Part shown: piece by piece, positions 15,846-25,600 of the stretch | Position numbering within the stretch: the first letter of the stretch is position 1 | Layout of the letters: every line of letters starts with the position of its first letter | Assembly (NCBI GenBank): GCA_913049845.1 | Contig: CAJWZE010000004.1 | Span: forward strand, 1 to 64,000 | Direction of reading: 5' to 3' | Length of the DNA stretch: 64,000 nucleotides | Source: an uncultured Cryomorphaceae bacterium | Lineage (GTDB): Bacteria; Bacteroidota; Bacteroidia; Flavobacteriales; Schleiferiaceae | Translations under genes and position numbers: made by a program | Notes under the pieces: model-generated | Told to the model about the DNA's origin: nothing | Databases searched by the model: none | What the model saw: the letters and a program-made list of their open reading frames with translations, nothing else

Positions 15846-17098
15846 AGACGTTTATCTACGTCGGTTCTTGGAAGAATTCCTTTGAGATCGTAAACTACTT
15901 TATTAGGTGCAGTTTTTATTTGAAGATCTTTAAAGTCGTCATGTGCAACGGCGATAAGAATGACTTTATAGTCGTTGAGATTGAGGTGTGGAATGAGTTC
16001 AATGCCGTACTCTTTATTGACTTGGTAAGCATCGGCAAGAGGGTCGTAAACTTCTACGTGTAATCCAAACTCTTTCAGCTCTTTATAAACATGAACCACT
16101 CCGCTGTTTCTGGTATCACCGGTATTTTCTTTGAAGGTGATACCGAGAATAAGTGCTTTTGAAGTTAGCGGCAGTTCTTTTTGCTGCATGAGCTTCACAA
16201 TGCTGCTGGCCACGTGCAAGCCCATACCCTCGTTGATTCTTCTCCCGGATAGGATTACCAAAGAGTTATGACCTACTTCTTGTGCTTTATGCGCTAGGTA
16301 ATAGGGGTCAACACTTATACAGTGCCCGCCTACGAGTCCAGGCTTGAACGGGAGGAAGTTCCATTTGGTACCAGCGGCTGCGAGGACATCGCCGGTATCA
16401 ATATCTAGTTTGTCAAAAATGACGGCAAGCTCATTCATAAAGCTGATGTTGACGTCGCGCTGCGCGTTTTCGATGGCTTTCGCTGCTTCAGCAACCTTAA
16501 TGCTCGGTGCCAGATATGTTCCAGCAGTGATTACGCTTTTGTAAAGAGCATTTACTTCGAGGCCAGCCTGTTCTGTAGAGCCTGATGTGACTTTAATAAT
16601 ATTGGTCACATTTCGCTCTTTATCTCCTGGATTGATTCGCTCAGGGCTGTACCCAACAGTAAAGTCAACATTGAATTTAAGCCCACTTGTACTTTCTAGT
16701 ATCGGCACACAAATTTCTTCAGTACAACCGGGATAGGTAGTACTCTCGTATATTACAAGATCGCCTTGCTTGAGGATAATACCAATAGCCTCACTCGCCT
16801 TCTTTAACGGATTTAAGTTTGGTGTTTTGTCCTCGTGGATGTCTGTAGGAACTGTGATGATATAAACGTTTGAATCAACTATAGCCTCCAGTTCAGTAGT
16901 AGTAACAAAACCGTCGTTTAGAGCCCCTTGGAGTTGTTTGTTGCCAAGCTCAGCGGTTGGATCAAAACCTTTATTGATGGCATCAACCTTTTCCTTGTCG
17001 ATGTCGTATCCAATTGTAGGATACTTTTTGGAGAATATAGCTGCCAAGGGCAGACCTACGTAGCCCAATCCAATTATTGCTATATGTTTTTTCTCCAT
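15842..17098 (-). CDS. Nucleotide sugar dehydrogenase (UDP-GlcNAc/ManNAc dehydrogenase type)
   Basis: This UDP-glucose/GDP-mannose dehydrogenase family enzyme oxidises C6 of a nucleotide sugar to a uronic acid with two NAD+. It has the Rossmann motif IIGLGYVGLPLA, the central-domain AKAIENAQRDVNISFMNE, the catalytic cysteine in GLVGGHCISVDPYYLAHKA, and a C-terminal ALILGITFKENTGDTRNS domain. The sequence resembles the TviB/WecC type acting on UDP-N-acetylhexosamines more than UDP-glucose dehydrogenase; the exact substrate is not proven. The track start at 17161 adds 21 unlikely residues. The ATG at 17098 (MEKKHIAIIGLG) fits the family and gives 418 residues. The product likely feeds an acidic capsule or O-antigen, consistent with the nearby PAPS genes. 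Confidence 0.88.
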   Translation of the reverse strand: MEKKHIAIIGLGYVGLPLAAIFSKKYPTIGYDIDKEKVDAINKGFDPTAELGNKQLQGALNDGFVTTTELEAIVDSNVYIITVPTDIHEDKTPNLNPLKKASEAIGIILKQGDLVIYESTTYPGCTEEICVPILESTSGLKFNVDFTVGYSPERINPGDKERNVTNIIKVTSGSTEQAGLEVNALYKSVITAGTYLAPSIKVAEAAKAIENAQRDVNISFMNELAVIFDKLDIDTGDVLAAAGTKWNFLPFKPGLVGGHCISVDPYYLAHKAQEVGHNSLVILSGRRINEGMGLHVASSIVKLMQQKELPLTSKALILGITFKENTGDTRNSGVVHVYKELKEFGLHVEVYDPLADAYQVNKEYGIELIPHLNLNDYKVILIAVAHDDFKDLQIKTAPNKVVYDLKGILPRTDVDKRL

Positions 17099-17288
17099 AA
17101 AGTCAAAGGTAGGCAATACCTTTATTAGCACTGTTTTAAGTCTTTGAAATAACGGCATCAAGGTTAGAAAAGTATCGTTTAATGTAGCCGAAATATTAAA
17201 TATTTAAGAACAAACTCCTTGGGGTCAAAATGAAACAGCGTTTTGATTTTGAATCCCTAATTTTTCCATTAATAAAATTCAAAACACT

Positions 17289-18185
17289 ATGAAACGTATT
17301 GCATTATTGATGCTGTTGCCTGTATTGGCGATAGGTCAAAAAAAAGCGGGTGCAGTTTATCACGAGCACCCTGCTTATGACGTGGTAACACAATCTTACC
17401 GCATTTGGGAATCTGGATCAGAGGAAGAATTGCGCGCTTTATATACCGACGATGCCAAGATTTGGGGCCCTGGGGATAAAGAAGCTGGAACAATGGACGA
17501 AGAGGTTCAAGGCATGCTTTGGTGGCAGAAGAACTTTGATATTTTGATTACAAATATGGATCCTGCTAAGCCAGATATCATTCAATATAAGGGCGAGAAA
17601 GGTGCTTGGACGCTTGACTGGATGATTTTTACTGGTATTAATAAGGAGAGCGGGGATACCGTAACTCAACCTTTACACACGGCCAACTACGTGAATGAAG
17701 ATGGTAAAATTACAATGACGGTTAACTACTTTGACCGTGAGACGCTTGGCGCACAGATTCAAGAATCTTTTGGCTTGCATAGAAATGGACGTGTTTTTGA
17801 CGAACACCCTTTCATAGAAATCTTGAAAGAGATTGTTGCTGGCTGGGAAGCAGGCGATGCCGATGCAATGGCAACACATTTTGCTGAAGACTGTAAGTTC
17901 CACAGATTGGGCGACGGAGACGGCTACAGAGATAAAGATTTAGCCTTTAGAAAAGAAACTTGGTCGGCAGGTATCACAGGGACAAGTTCACGAAAGATGA
18001 ATGTGTACGGATATCCAGATGCTATTTACTACGAGAAAGGTGAAGGCGGCTGGGAGATTCTCTCTTGGTGGAACCATACTTTTGTAAGCACTGAAACCGG
18101 TGAAGAGGACACGGTCTTTTTACATCTCAGCCATTCGTTCAATAATGATGGGAAAATTACAAGAGAAGTCCTTTGGGTAGATTAA
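17289..18185 (+). CDS. Exported protein with two NTF2/SnoaL-like repeats
   Basis: This 298-residue protein starts with a signal peptide (MKRIALLMLLPVLAIGQ). Two related halves of about 130 residues follow. Each begins with a helix (HPAYDVVTQSYRIWESGSEE; HPFIEILKEIVAGWEAGDAD), then a short motif with an acidic residue before a W or F (DDAKIWGPG; EDCKFHRLG), and ends with strands typical of SnoaL/NTF2-like cone folds (DGKITMTVNYFD; DGKITREVLWVD). Such domains often bind small hydrophobic ligands or act as stress-related accessory proteins; no catalytic residue can be named. It is the first of four tandem exported proteins and lies 17 nt before the next gene. Confidence 0.75.
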   Translation: MKRIALLMLLPVLAIGQKKAGAVYHEHPAYDVVTQSYRIWESGSEEELRALYTDDAKIWGPGDKEAGTMDEEVQGMLWWQKNFDILITNMDPAKPDIIQYKGEKGAWTLDWMIFTGINKESGDTVTQPLHTANYVNEDGKITMTVNYFDRETLGAQIQESFGLHRNGRVFDEHPFIEILKEIVAGWEAGDADAMATHFAEDCKFHRLGDGDGYRDKDLAFRKETWSAGITGTSSRKMNVYGYPDAIYYEKGEGGWEILSWWNHTFVSTETGEEDTVFLHLSHSFNNDGKITREVLWVD

Positions 18186-18202
18186 CAATAAACTAAACAA
18201 TT

Positions 18203-19306
18203 ATGAAGAATTATATAGTCATTGGGTTGTGCGGTTCGCTCTTAGTGAGTTGCATGCAACCTAGTTTAAGCGAGGAAGAAGTAAGGGAGTTTGCCACCTC
18301 GCACATTGAAAACCAAATCGGCTATGCCGATGCTGTTGAGCCTTATTATGCTGGCTTGTCGGACGACCTAAAGGTTTGGAATAATCCTGTTTGGAAAAAC
18401 ATACCGCGGGACTATGAGAAAGACCCTAATGATGATGGGAGTTTCTTTTACGAAGACTCAATCAAAGTAACTCTACACGACGTGTACATGATGGGTACTC
18501 ACGCTAACGTCATGGGAACTATTCAGTGGTATATTACTGGTGTAAATACGACGTATAGAAATTTCTCAGGAGTGGTTACTAAAGAAGACGGTCAAATGAA
18601 GTGGGCACGCTTTATGGGTGCGGACAATTCAGAATTGGCTTGGGGGTTCTTATGGCCAAGCAACGAAATTGAAGGTGGTTTAGAGCCTTACAACGAGATG
18701 CGTAATGCCATGATGAATTTAGACAACAAGCGCGCTTTAGAACTTTCAGATTCTTTGGTGGCCGCAGACCCTTCTTGGGCTACTGCACACCTTGGCCAGC
18801 TTCATTACTATTGGATGAATCAAGACGTCGAAAACTTTACTGCAGCACATACTGCAGCAGTATCGAAACTAGACGGTGCGAGTAGAGCTGAGAAGCACTT
18901 CATCCTATCATACACAACCGATCGTGAAAAGGCCAACATGCATATGGAGCAAGCCTTACTTTTTGCGCCTGTAGATCCTATGATTCGCACATGGTATGCT
19001 TGGGGTGAAAAAGATGCGGATCGCGCTTTGGATATTATGAGACATGCGTGGGCACGCCTACCAGAAAATGGTGGAGTCAATAATATGATGGGCTACAAGT
19101 ACATGGCGGCAGGCAATATGGACAAGGCTAAGCAACACTTCGAAATCTTCCTGCGTGTGCACCCAGAGGTTGCGAACGCATATGACTCTTATGCAGATTA
19201 TTATCTCGCAGCAGGCGATACTGCTATGGCGAAGGAGATGTATATGAAAGCTTATGAAACTGATAATAATTGGACCTCTTCTAAAGAACGCGCAGATGAA
19301 CTATAA
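18203..19306 (+). CDS. Lipoprotein with NTF2-like N-terminal and TPR-like C-terminal domains
   Basis: The N-terminus MKNYIVIGLCGSLLVSC is a lipoprotein signal with the lipobox cysteine at about residue 17. Residues 20-160 look like an NTF2/SnoaL-like domain: VTLHDVYMMGTHANVMGTIQ, then VVTKEDGQMKWARFMG. Residues 165-365 are helical and TPR-like (RALELSDSLVAADPSWATAHLGQ; MDKAKQHFEIFLRVHPEVANAYDS; AMAKEMYMKAYETDNNW). The combination suggests a periplasmic or surface protein-protein interaction module. The stop overlaps the start of the next lipoprotein gene by 11 nt, so the group is an operon. Function unknown. Confidence 0.75.
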   Translation: MKNYIVIGLCGSLLVSCMQPSLSEEEVREFATSHIENQIGYADAVEPYYAGLSDDLKVWNNPVWKNIPRDYEKDPNDDGSFFYEDSIKVTLHDVYMMGTHANVMGTIQWYITGVNTTYRNFSGVVTKEDGQMKWARFMGADNSELAWGFLWPSNEIEGGLEPYNEMRNAMMNLDNKRALELSDSLVAADPSWATAHLGQLHYYWMNQDVENFTAAHTAAVSKLDGASRAEKHFILSYTTDREKANMHMEQALLFAPVDPMIRTWYAWGEKDADRALDIMRHAWARLPENGGVNNMMGYKYMAAGNMDKAKQHFEIFLRVHPEVANAYDSYADYYLAAGDTAMAKEMYMKAYETDNNWTSSKERADEL

Positions 19307-19811
19307 ACCACTTTTATGGCTAGGTATAGTAGTCACTGGACTTCACCTTTCATCATGTGTTTCCAATGAAAGCGCTGAATTAGATGAACGCTTTGCTAGA
19401 AACTGCGAAGTTATTCGTGCCAATAACGCCGGATTTATTAGTGAGAATCAAGATTACAGCATGTATGCTGATGATTTTTTCATGGTTAACACAAACCTTA
19501 ATGGTTCACCTGATACCCTGCGCTTAGAAGATCTAATGGCAGAAGACGCTTATCTATGGAGCAAATATGACTTTCAATTTCTATTAGATCCAGTGCTTCT
19601 TCCCGGGGTAGATTCAGAAACACAAGAGCCTAATGCCAGTGTTCGCTATTATGCGCCCATGAAAATTAGCAAAGCAGCCACGGATTCATCTGAAGAGCGC
19701 ACGGTTGTGGTGCGTATGTATCAGACTTTTGATTTGAACGAGGAGGGCAAGATTACTATACAGATGTACTATGGTGATTTTACTGCTGCTGGAATTTATT
19801 TAAACAGTTAA
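19296..19811 (+). CDS. Small lipoprotein, paralogue of the next gene
   Basis: The ORF track starts at 19254; the ATG at 19296 (MNYKPLLWLGIVVTGLHLSSC) gives a proper lipoprotein signal and is chosen, overlapping the upstream gene by 11 nt. The 171-residue product shares with its neighbour the segments NCEVIRANNAGFISENQDYS / NCVTVRAVLSDFQNEVADYS, LLPGVDSETQEPNASVRYY / LLPGVNPQTNEVDGSVRYY and YGDFTAAGIYLN / YGDFTAALTALN. The length and the pattern of alternating strands after an N-terminal helix fit an NTF2-like fold, but no family is certain. Probably anchored in the periplasm or outer membrane. Confidence 0.75.
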   Translation: MNYKPLLWLGIVVTGLHLSSCVSNESAELDERFARNCEVIRANNAGFISENQDYSMYADDFFMVNTNLNGSPDTLRLEDLMAEDAYLWSKYDFQFLLDPVLLPGVDSETQEPNASVRYYAPMKISKAATDSSEERTVVVRMYQTFDLNEEGKITIQMYYGDFTAAGIYLNS

Positions 19812-19813
19812 TT

Positions 19814-20320
19814 ATGAAAAAGATACTTTTAGTCGCAACGATTGGATTGGCAGCAGCGGCTTGTCAAGTGCCCGAAGGAGGCCCTGATGTGAGCGCAATT
19901 TTTGAAGCAAACTGTGTAACTGTGAGAGCTGTATTGAGTGATTTTCAGAACGAGGTGGCAGATTACAGTCACTACAGTGACGACTTCATTAGCGCTCAAA
20001 CTAGCATGAACCCATCGGGGGATTCAACGAATTTGGAAGAGTTTAAAGCAAACCGCCCTAACTGGTGGGCGAAGTATGATGCTGAACTACTGACTGAATT
20101 AAGACTCTTGCCTGGGGTGAATCCGCAGACGAATGAAGTAGATGGTTCAGTTCGCTATTACGGTCAGTGGAAAGTAACTAAGAGCTCAACAGATTCTACT
20201 GAAGCTACATCAGTGGTTATTCCATTGTATAGCTCGTTTGACTTTGATGCCGACGGTAAATTATTGTACCAACAAAACTACGGTGACTTCACTGCAGCAT
20301 TGACTGCATTGAATGAATAG
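19814..20320 (+). CDS. Small lipoprotein, paralogue of the preceding gene
   Basis: This 168-residue lipoprotein (MKKILLVATIGLAAAAC, cysteine at 17) starts 2 nt after the upstream stop. It is a tandem duplicate of the 19296 gene, with the same DSTEATSVVIPLYSSFDFD-type strand and the same C-terminal YGDFTAA motif. It is the last gene of the four-gene operon and is followed by a hairpin terminator. Function unknown; a probable NTF2-like fold. Confidence 0.75.
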   Translation: MKKILLVATIGLAAAACQVPEGGPDVSAIFEANCVTVRAVLSDFQNEVADYSHYSDDFISAQTSMNPSGDSTNLEEFKANRPNWWAKYDAELLTELRLLPGVNPQTNEVDGSVRYYGQWKVTKSSTDSTEATSVVIPLYSSFDFDADGKLLYQQNYGDFTAALTALNE

Positions 20321-20348
20321 CTAAGTTAAGTTTAGAGTTTCAAAGTGG

Positions 20349-20378
20349 ACCCACCTTGCCAACCCAGGGTGGGTTTAT
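20349..20378 (+). terminator. Probable terminator of the NTF2-like operon
   Basis: ACCCACC (20349-20355) pairs with GGTGGGT (20368-20374), followed by TTATGTTGT. The T tract is weak, so confidence is moderate. It lies 28 nt after the last stop of the operon. Confidence 0.55.
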
Positions 20379-20433
20379 GTTGTAAAATCGAACTAAAACC
20401 GTTTTGCGACCATCCCTAGTTCTTGATCTTAAC

Positions 20434-21732
20434 CTACAAGCTTTGTAAGCCCGTGCTCAGTATCCAAGCGCGGTTACCTTTGTCGTTAATTGAGGCTTTG
20501 GTGGCGCTGGCTTCTGTACGGCTTTTGTGCATGCTGTGGACTACATAGTATTTATCGTTGTAGCGTGATAAGAAGGCTTCAGAGGCCCAATCCTTTGAAA
20601 TCTCTTCCAAGAACTTATCGGCAAGTTTGCGTTTTAAAAAACCGCCCACAATAATGCTGTAGCCTTTTAACGTTCCTGGTTCTAGGGTTTCGTCGGTGAC
20701 CCAAGTGTTTTTTTTCGGCGTTGAAGCTTCGCTTTCCTCTGTTTCAGTGGTTAGGGCAGATGTGGCGTCTGTTTCTTCTTCTTTGGCTCCTATGGCGGTG
20801 CTTTCGGTTGCCGTGCTGTCTGTCTCTTCCTCTGCTGATAGGACAGGGGCTGGTTCCGGAAGTGGCGTGTAGAACATAAAGTTGGATACGCTGCCTTTGC
20901 GCTTGCCTTGGGCCGCCATAAAGGTGCTATCGTTGATTTGTAGCAATCCCATATCGTCGCCGCGGCCGTTGATAGCTAAGGCAGTGGCTGCTGTGTCGCC
21001 AGGGGCGATGGCATGCAGCTGTAGGCCGTAGTTGCGTGTGACTCTTGAGAAGGCCATAATTTGCCCCGGGAGTAGTGTCGGGAATATCTCGCTTGCCTCT
21101 GTATTTACATTGACGACTGCCGAAGGTTGGCTCCATACACCGTCAAAGCTTAGGGTGCTTTGGTAGATGTCATAGTTGCCTGCGTGTTCAACATCTGAGG
21201 CGAAGTATAGGGTGTAGTTCTCCTCGTTAAAGAATGGGTGTACGTAGTTGGCAGCCGGGTCGATGAATGGGAGTTCACTGTTGCCTGCGCCAATGAATGA
21301 GAATTGGCTCAGGGTTATCTTCACGTTTCCTTTACTGTCTGGTTTCTGACGGCTGTGGTTCATTATTATGGCTGAGCTATCTGGTAGAAGGGCCGCAGGA
21401 CCTACATAGTATTTGAGATCGTTTATTGCTTCGTTGCCCTTGTATGCGGTCACCTTGCGGTCGCTTAGACGCATAAGGTATAGCGAAGGAAGCGGCGTGT
21501 TGCTCTTTGGATCTTTCGGTGTAAGTGCTGTGGCGTCTCTGTTTGAGCTGAAGAGTATATGGTTGTTGCCGTAAGGCACAGCGCCGTAGTCTTCGGCCGT
21601 TGGGTCACCCATTATATCGACCTGCAAAGAATCTGGCGTATTGAGCAGGTCTAGAGAAATCTGTGCCTGCAGCGTCGCGGCGCATAACAATGCACCAACA
21701 AGGAACGAGAAGGTGTATTTCGTGCGCATCAT
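20434..21732 (-). CDS. PD40 beta-propeller protein with C-terminal SPOR domain
   Basis: A signal peptide (FLVGALLCAATLQAQ) is followed by WD40-like PD40 propeller blades: NNHILFSSNRDATAL, EENYTLYFASDVEHAGNYDIYQS and VNTEASEIFPTLLPGQIMAFSR. A low-complexity acidic linker (about 290-335) comes next, then a C-terminal SPOR domain of about 80 residues (GYSIIVGGFLKRKLADKFLEEI, YNDKYYVVHSM). SPOR domains bind denuded septal peptidoglycan; PD40 repeats occur in T9SS proteins such as PorE. As third gene of the adhesin-PorP/SprF operon, joined by an ATGA overlap, it may tie the PorP-adhesin complex to the cell wall, taking the place of an OmpA-type anchor. That role is inferred. Confidence 0.82.
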   Translation of the reverse strand: MMRTKYTFSFLVGALLCAATLQAQISLDLLNTPDSLQVDIMGDPTAEDYGAVPYGNNHILFSSNRDATALTPKDPKSNTPLPSLYLMRLSDRKVTAYKGNEAINDLKYYVGPAALLPDSSAIIMNHSRQKPDSKGNVKITLSQFSFIGAGNSELPFIDPAANYVHPFFNEENYTLYFASDVEHAGNYDIYQSTLSFDGVWSQPSAVVNVNTEASEIFPTLLPGQIMAFSRVTRNYGLQLHAIAPGDTAATALAINGRGDDMGLLQINDSTFMAAQGKRKGSVSNFMFYTPLPEPAPVLSAEEETDSTATESTAIGAKEEETDATSALTTETEESEASTPKKNTWVTDETLEPGTLKGYSIIVGGFLKRKLADKFLEEISKDWASEAFLSRYNDKYYVVHSMHKSRTEASATKASINDKGNRAWILSTGLQSL

Positions 21733-22643
21733 AGGAAGAATCTTGGAGAGGTTAGTGACGTCGCCTTGTTGCTTATGTTGAATGCGAAGCCCATCACATG
21801 GCTGCTGCGCGTTACATAAACGAGGTCGGTGAGCGGGAAGTTGTATTGGTAGTACAAGTTCCAGTCTTTGGCAGTGCTGATTTTCATCATCATACCCATT
21901 TCGTCTTCAGGGCTGTAGTGAAGCCCCATACCCCATTTCTGGTTGTAATCCATAAACAGGTGGAAGTTTAAGTCCGCAGGGCTGTTGGTCGTTCCAGTAG
22001 CGAGGAAGCTTGTGCGAGCTGTCCAGCCATTCTTTAGGGCTTTACTGTAGCCGCCAAATACGTGGAGGATTTGAGCGGTATAGTTGCTCTGGTAAATTTC
22101 TGCACGATTGACGTTTTTATAGCTCAGACCGAAGTAGGAGTTTTTACCGTTGAGGGTAGTTCCGAGGTCGATATTTGCAATGAACGGTCCAGCCAAGGTA
22201 TAGATGCTCGGGTCGAGCTGGTCGTAGTAAACTTCATTGCTGAGATCGACGGTAGTGCGGCCGACAGTAGTTCGAATACCGGTACTCAGAGTCATATTTT
22301 CACTTACCGGAAGGTGGTAGGCGGTGCTGAGGGCAACCTGTCCTGTGCTCATCGGGCCTACCGCATCAGTGATGGCGGTAAGGTTCAACCCGAGGCCTTT
22401 CAGTGTTCTGAAATCTGCCGATAGGATGCCCGTGCGTGGTGCTCCTGGGACTCCGACTAGCTGTGCGTCGACCAAGCTTATAACGTCTTGGTTCTGCATT
22501 CCTGCGTGGGCGGGGGAGATGGCCACGGGGGTAAATAGATAATTGTCTAAGGACGGGTGCTGCTGCGCCCAAAGTCCGTTTGCGAGGAGACACACGAGGA
22601 GTGCCGAACGCATTTGCTTGAAAAATGTCATTGGGTTACTCAT
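21729..22643 (-). CDS. PorP/SprF family T9SS outer membrane protein
   Basis: The protein shows the PorP/SprF family start: signal peptide ending GLWAQ, then QHPSLDNYLFTPVAISPAHAGM, followed by amphipathic beta-strands of an outer-membrane barrel (LGLNLTAITDAVGPMSTGQVALSTAYHLP, YFGLSYKNVNRAEIYQS) and a C-terminal VMGFAFNIS strand. SprF/PorP proteins are needed to secrete or attach particular T9SS cargo, usually the adhesin encoded just upstream, as here. The track start (22673) lies inside the adhesin gene; ATG at 22643 (MSNPMTFFKQMRSALLV) lies 4 nt after the adhesin stop and is chosen (304 residues). Confidence 0.9.
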   Translation of the reverse strand: MSNPMTFFKQMRSALLVCLLANGLWAQQHPSLDNYLFTPVAISPAHAGMQNQDVISLVDAQLVGVPGAPRTGILSADFRTLKGLGLNLTAITDAVGPMSTGQVALSTAYHLPVSENMTLSTGIRTTVGRTTVDLSNEVYYDQLDPSIYTLAGPFIANIDLGTTLNGKNSYFGLSYKNVNRAEIYQSNYTAQILHVFGGYSKALKNGWTARTSFLATGTTNSPADLNFHLFMDYNQKWGMGLHYSPEDEMGMMMKISTAKDWNLYYQYNFPLTDLVYVTRSSHVMGFAFNISNKATSLTSPRFFL

Positions 22644-22647
22644 GATC

Positions 22648-25600
22648 TTATCTGTTAATAAAGAGGTATCCATTCATGGTCAAATCGGTTCCACCGAATA
22701 GGATGTAATAATAATAAGTACCTGTAGGTAGCTCGCGTTTATCGTTTGTGAGGTACGTCTGTACGTTCGCGTTGCCGTTAAATTCGTTGGCGTAGTTATC
22801 GCTGAAGTACACCAAGATACCGTGGCGGTTGTAGATGCGCACGGAAGTATTTGGGTACTGCAGTAGTTCTGGTATCTCCCAGAAGTCATTGCGACCGTCG
22901 CCGTTTGGCGTCATTACGGTTGCCGGTTTTGGTGCACATAGGTCAGCATCTAAGAAGTCTGGGATGCCGTCGCCGTCACAATCGTCGAAAGGGATGCCGT
23001 CGCCGTTGGTGTCGTACTCTAATGCATCGGCAATACCGTCGCCGTCGCTATCGCTGTCCTGCTGATTTGGGATGCCGTCTCCGTCTGTATCCGCCATACC
23101 CCCTCCGCCGCCAGGGATGCCGCCCTCGTCATCGTTGAGGATGCCGTCACAATCTTCATCGTAAGAGATGATGTAGGCGCTGTCGGTAGCAAATGCACCG
23201 TTGGTATCTACTACGGTGACGATGTACAGCCCGCTGTTCAATCCGGTGAGAGTATCGCCGGAAAATCCGTTGAGCCAAGTGATGGTCATTGGACCTACAC
23301 CTCCACTGAAACCGGCATAAATAATACCATCGTTATCGTCAGGACAGATGTTATCGCTTAATACGATGACATCTACGCTGAGCTCGTCCGGTTCAGACAG
23401 GGTGATAGTATCTGAGATGAAACAGCCGTTGGTATCGGTTACGATGACGATATAGGTGCCTTCGCTGAGGCCGCTCTGATCTTCCGTGGTTACATTGTTG
23501 TTCCAGCTGTAGCTGTATGGTGTCGCACCACCACCTACGGTGATGTCGATGGATCCGTCATTAGCACCTTCAGAACTGATGCCGTATCCGTTGTAATCTG
23601 AAGTGTTGTGGCTAATGGTTAGTGCCGCTGGTGAGCCAATCGTGAAGTTGGTTTGGAATACACAACCATTGGTGTCGCTGACGTGGTAGTTGTACGTGCC
23701 TGCTGCCAAACCTGAGATGCTTTGGGTAGTATCTCCTGTCGTCCAGCTGTAAGCGTACGGCAAACTACCGCCCGTAGCACCGATTGTTGCTGTACCATTG
23801 CTGTCCCCGAAACAGAGAACGTCGGTAGTAGCCAATATGCTTTGGATAACACCTGCAGGGTTTGGTAAGACGGTAAGTGGTACTTGAACACTATCGTGGT
23901 AGCCCAAGCTGTCAATCCCGTGGAACCAAACTACTGGAGAACCTACGTCTGTACATACAAAAAGCTCTTGGGTAATCCAGAGTGTATCAATCCCGCTACA
24001 GTCGAACGACCCACTGTCCACTTGTGCTACGGAGAGGGTGGCGAAGCCGTCGCTGTCTAGGGTAAGCGACTGGGTGTTGGTGTAAAGCGCAGGACCAAGG
24101 TTGTCAACTACGGTTATGGTAAAGCCAATGGAATCGGAAAGACCGGCAGCATCAATTACAGTGTAGTAAACGGTGTGTGTGCCGATACCAAAGTTTCCGT
24201 TTGGTGCTGCTACGTTCGAAGTTGATGTGAAATTAGTCGAGTTCTCCTCAATAGTTGGCTGTATCCACGCGTAGTACACGGAGCAGCTGTCTTGTGTGGT
24301 GTAGAGCGTGGTATCACTCAATGTACCTACAAAGGCTGGTGCTGTGGTGTCTAGAATGTCGATAAAGAAACTACAGGTATCGCTGTTTCCGCTTACATCA
24401 AAGGCGAAGAAATCGATCTTAAAGAAGCCTAGCGGAAGGTAGCCGCCGTTGGCGAGTGAGAAATAAGAGGTATCCATACCACAGACGTCCCAAACGCTAT
24501 CGCCGGTCCAAGTGACTTGTGTCCAGGTGCTATCTGCGGCGGCGGCGAACACTAAGGTATCGCCCGGGCAGTAGATTTCTGGCGCAACGGTTTCTTCGAT
24601 AACGAGCTTTTGAAGAATGCTATCGGTGTTGCCGTGAACGTCCGTAACGAACCAGTAGATGTCGTGCGATCCAAGTGCGTAGTAAGTATCGGCATTGTTG
24701 TAGAGAGTATCGATGCCGCAGGCCTCTACAATAGGAGGGGCTGTTAGGCTCACACTGTCGCTGAACAGGCCACAAGTATCCATACCGGCTTGAACTATTA
24801 GGGTGTCTAAACTACCAGTCCACGAAGGCGCAATGGTATCGATGACGGTTACGATAAACGAACAAGTATCGGTGTTTCCACTGAGGTCGTGGGCGAAGAT
24901 CATTACGGTATCTATACCCACAATAAAGAAGGCACCGGAAGTATCTGTACTGGTGTAGAAGATACTGTCGCTGTTGTCGTTAGCTGTTGGTGTGGTCCAG
25001 GTTAAATTAGCCCCACAGTTCAAGGCATCTGCATACATAGTGGTATCCAATAGACAGCTCGTGAAGCTTGGTGCTAGATTATCTGCTACAGTTAACGTGA
25101 AGCTGCAAGAATCTAAGTTGCCTGATGCATCTATTGCGTAGGTGTAGATGTCGTAGATGCCAATAGCAAACCAAGCGCCGCTGCTGTCGGAAGACCAGCT
25201 CGAATCCACACCACAGTTGTCATACAAAATCGGCGCTGCCCAGTTGTAGGGGGCTCCTGAAGTATCTAATGCGGTGTAAATGGTCGTGTCTGCGCCGCAA
25301 GTGATTTGTGGTGCGCTTAGGTCGACAATGGTGATTACCGCTAAATCTGTATCGCTCTGGCTGCCGTCTGTACCAATCAGCATGATCGTATCGGCGCCTA
25401 TCTGAGTGCAGTTCCAAATGGAATCGCTAATGCTCAAGTCTAGGTTACAGTTGTCGCTACTAGCGCTATCTATATCTGCCGTTGTGATGCTCACTTGTCC
25501 TAAGGAATCTAGAGCAATGGTGATATCCTTCGCATATACTATTGGCGCTACGCCGTCACTATCGCTCACAGTAATGGAGGCGCTACCCTCACATCCGATA

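Noticed and set aside
22835-23138. Plus-strand ORFs of 76 and 95 residues over the calcium-binding repeats
   Set aside because: Arg-rich shadows of the GAD/GGN-rich adhesin repeats on the minus strand.
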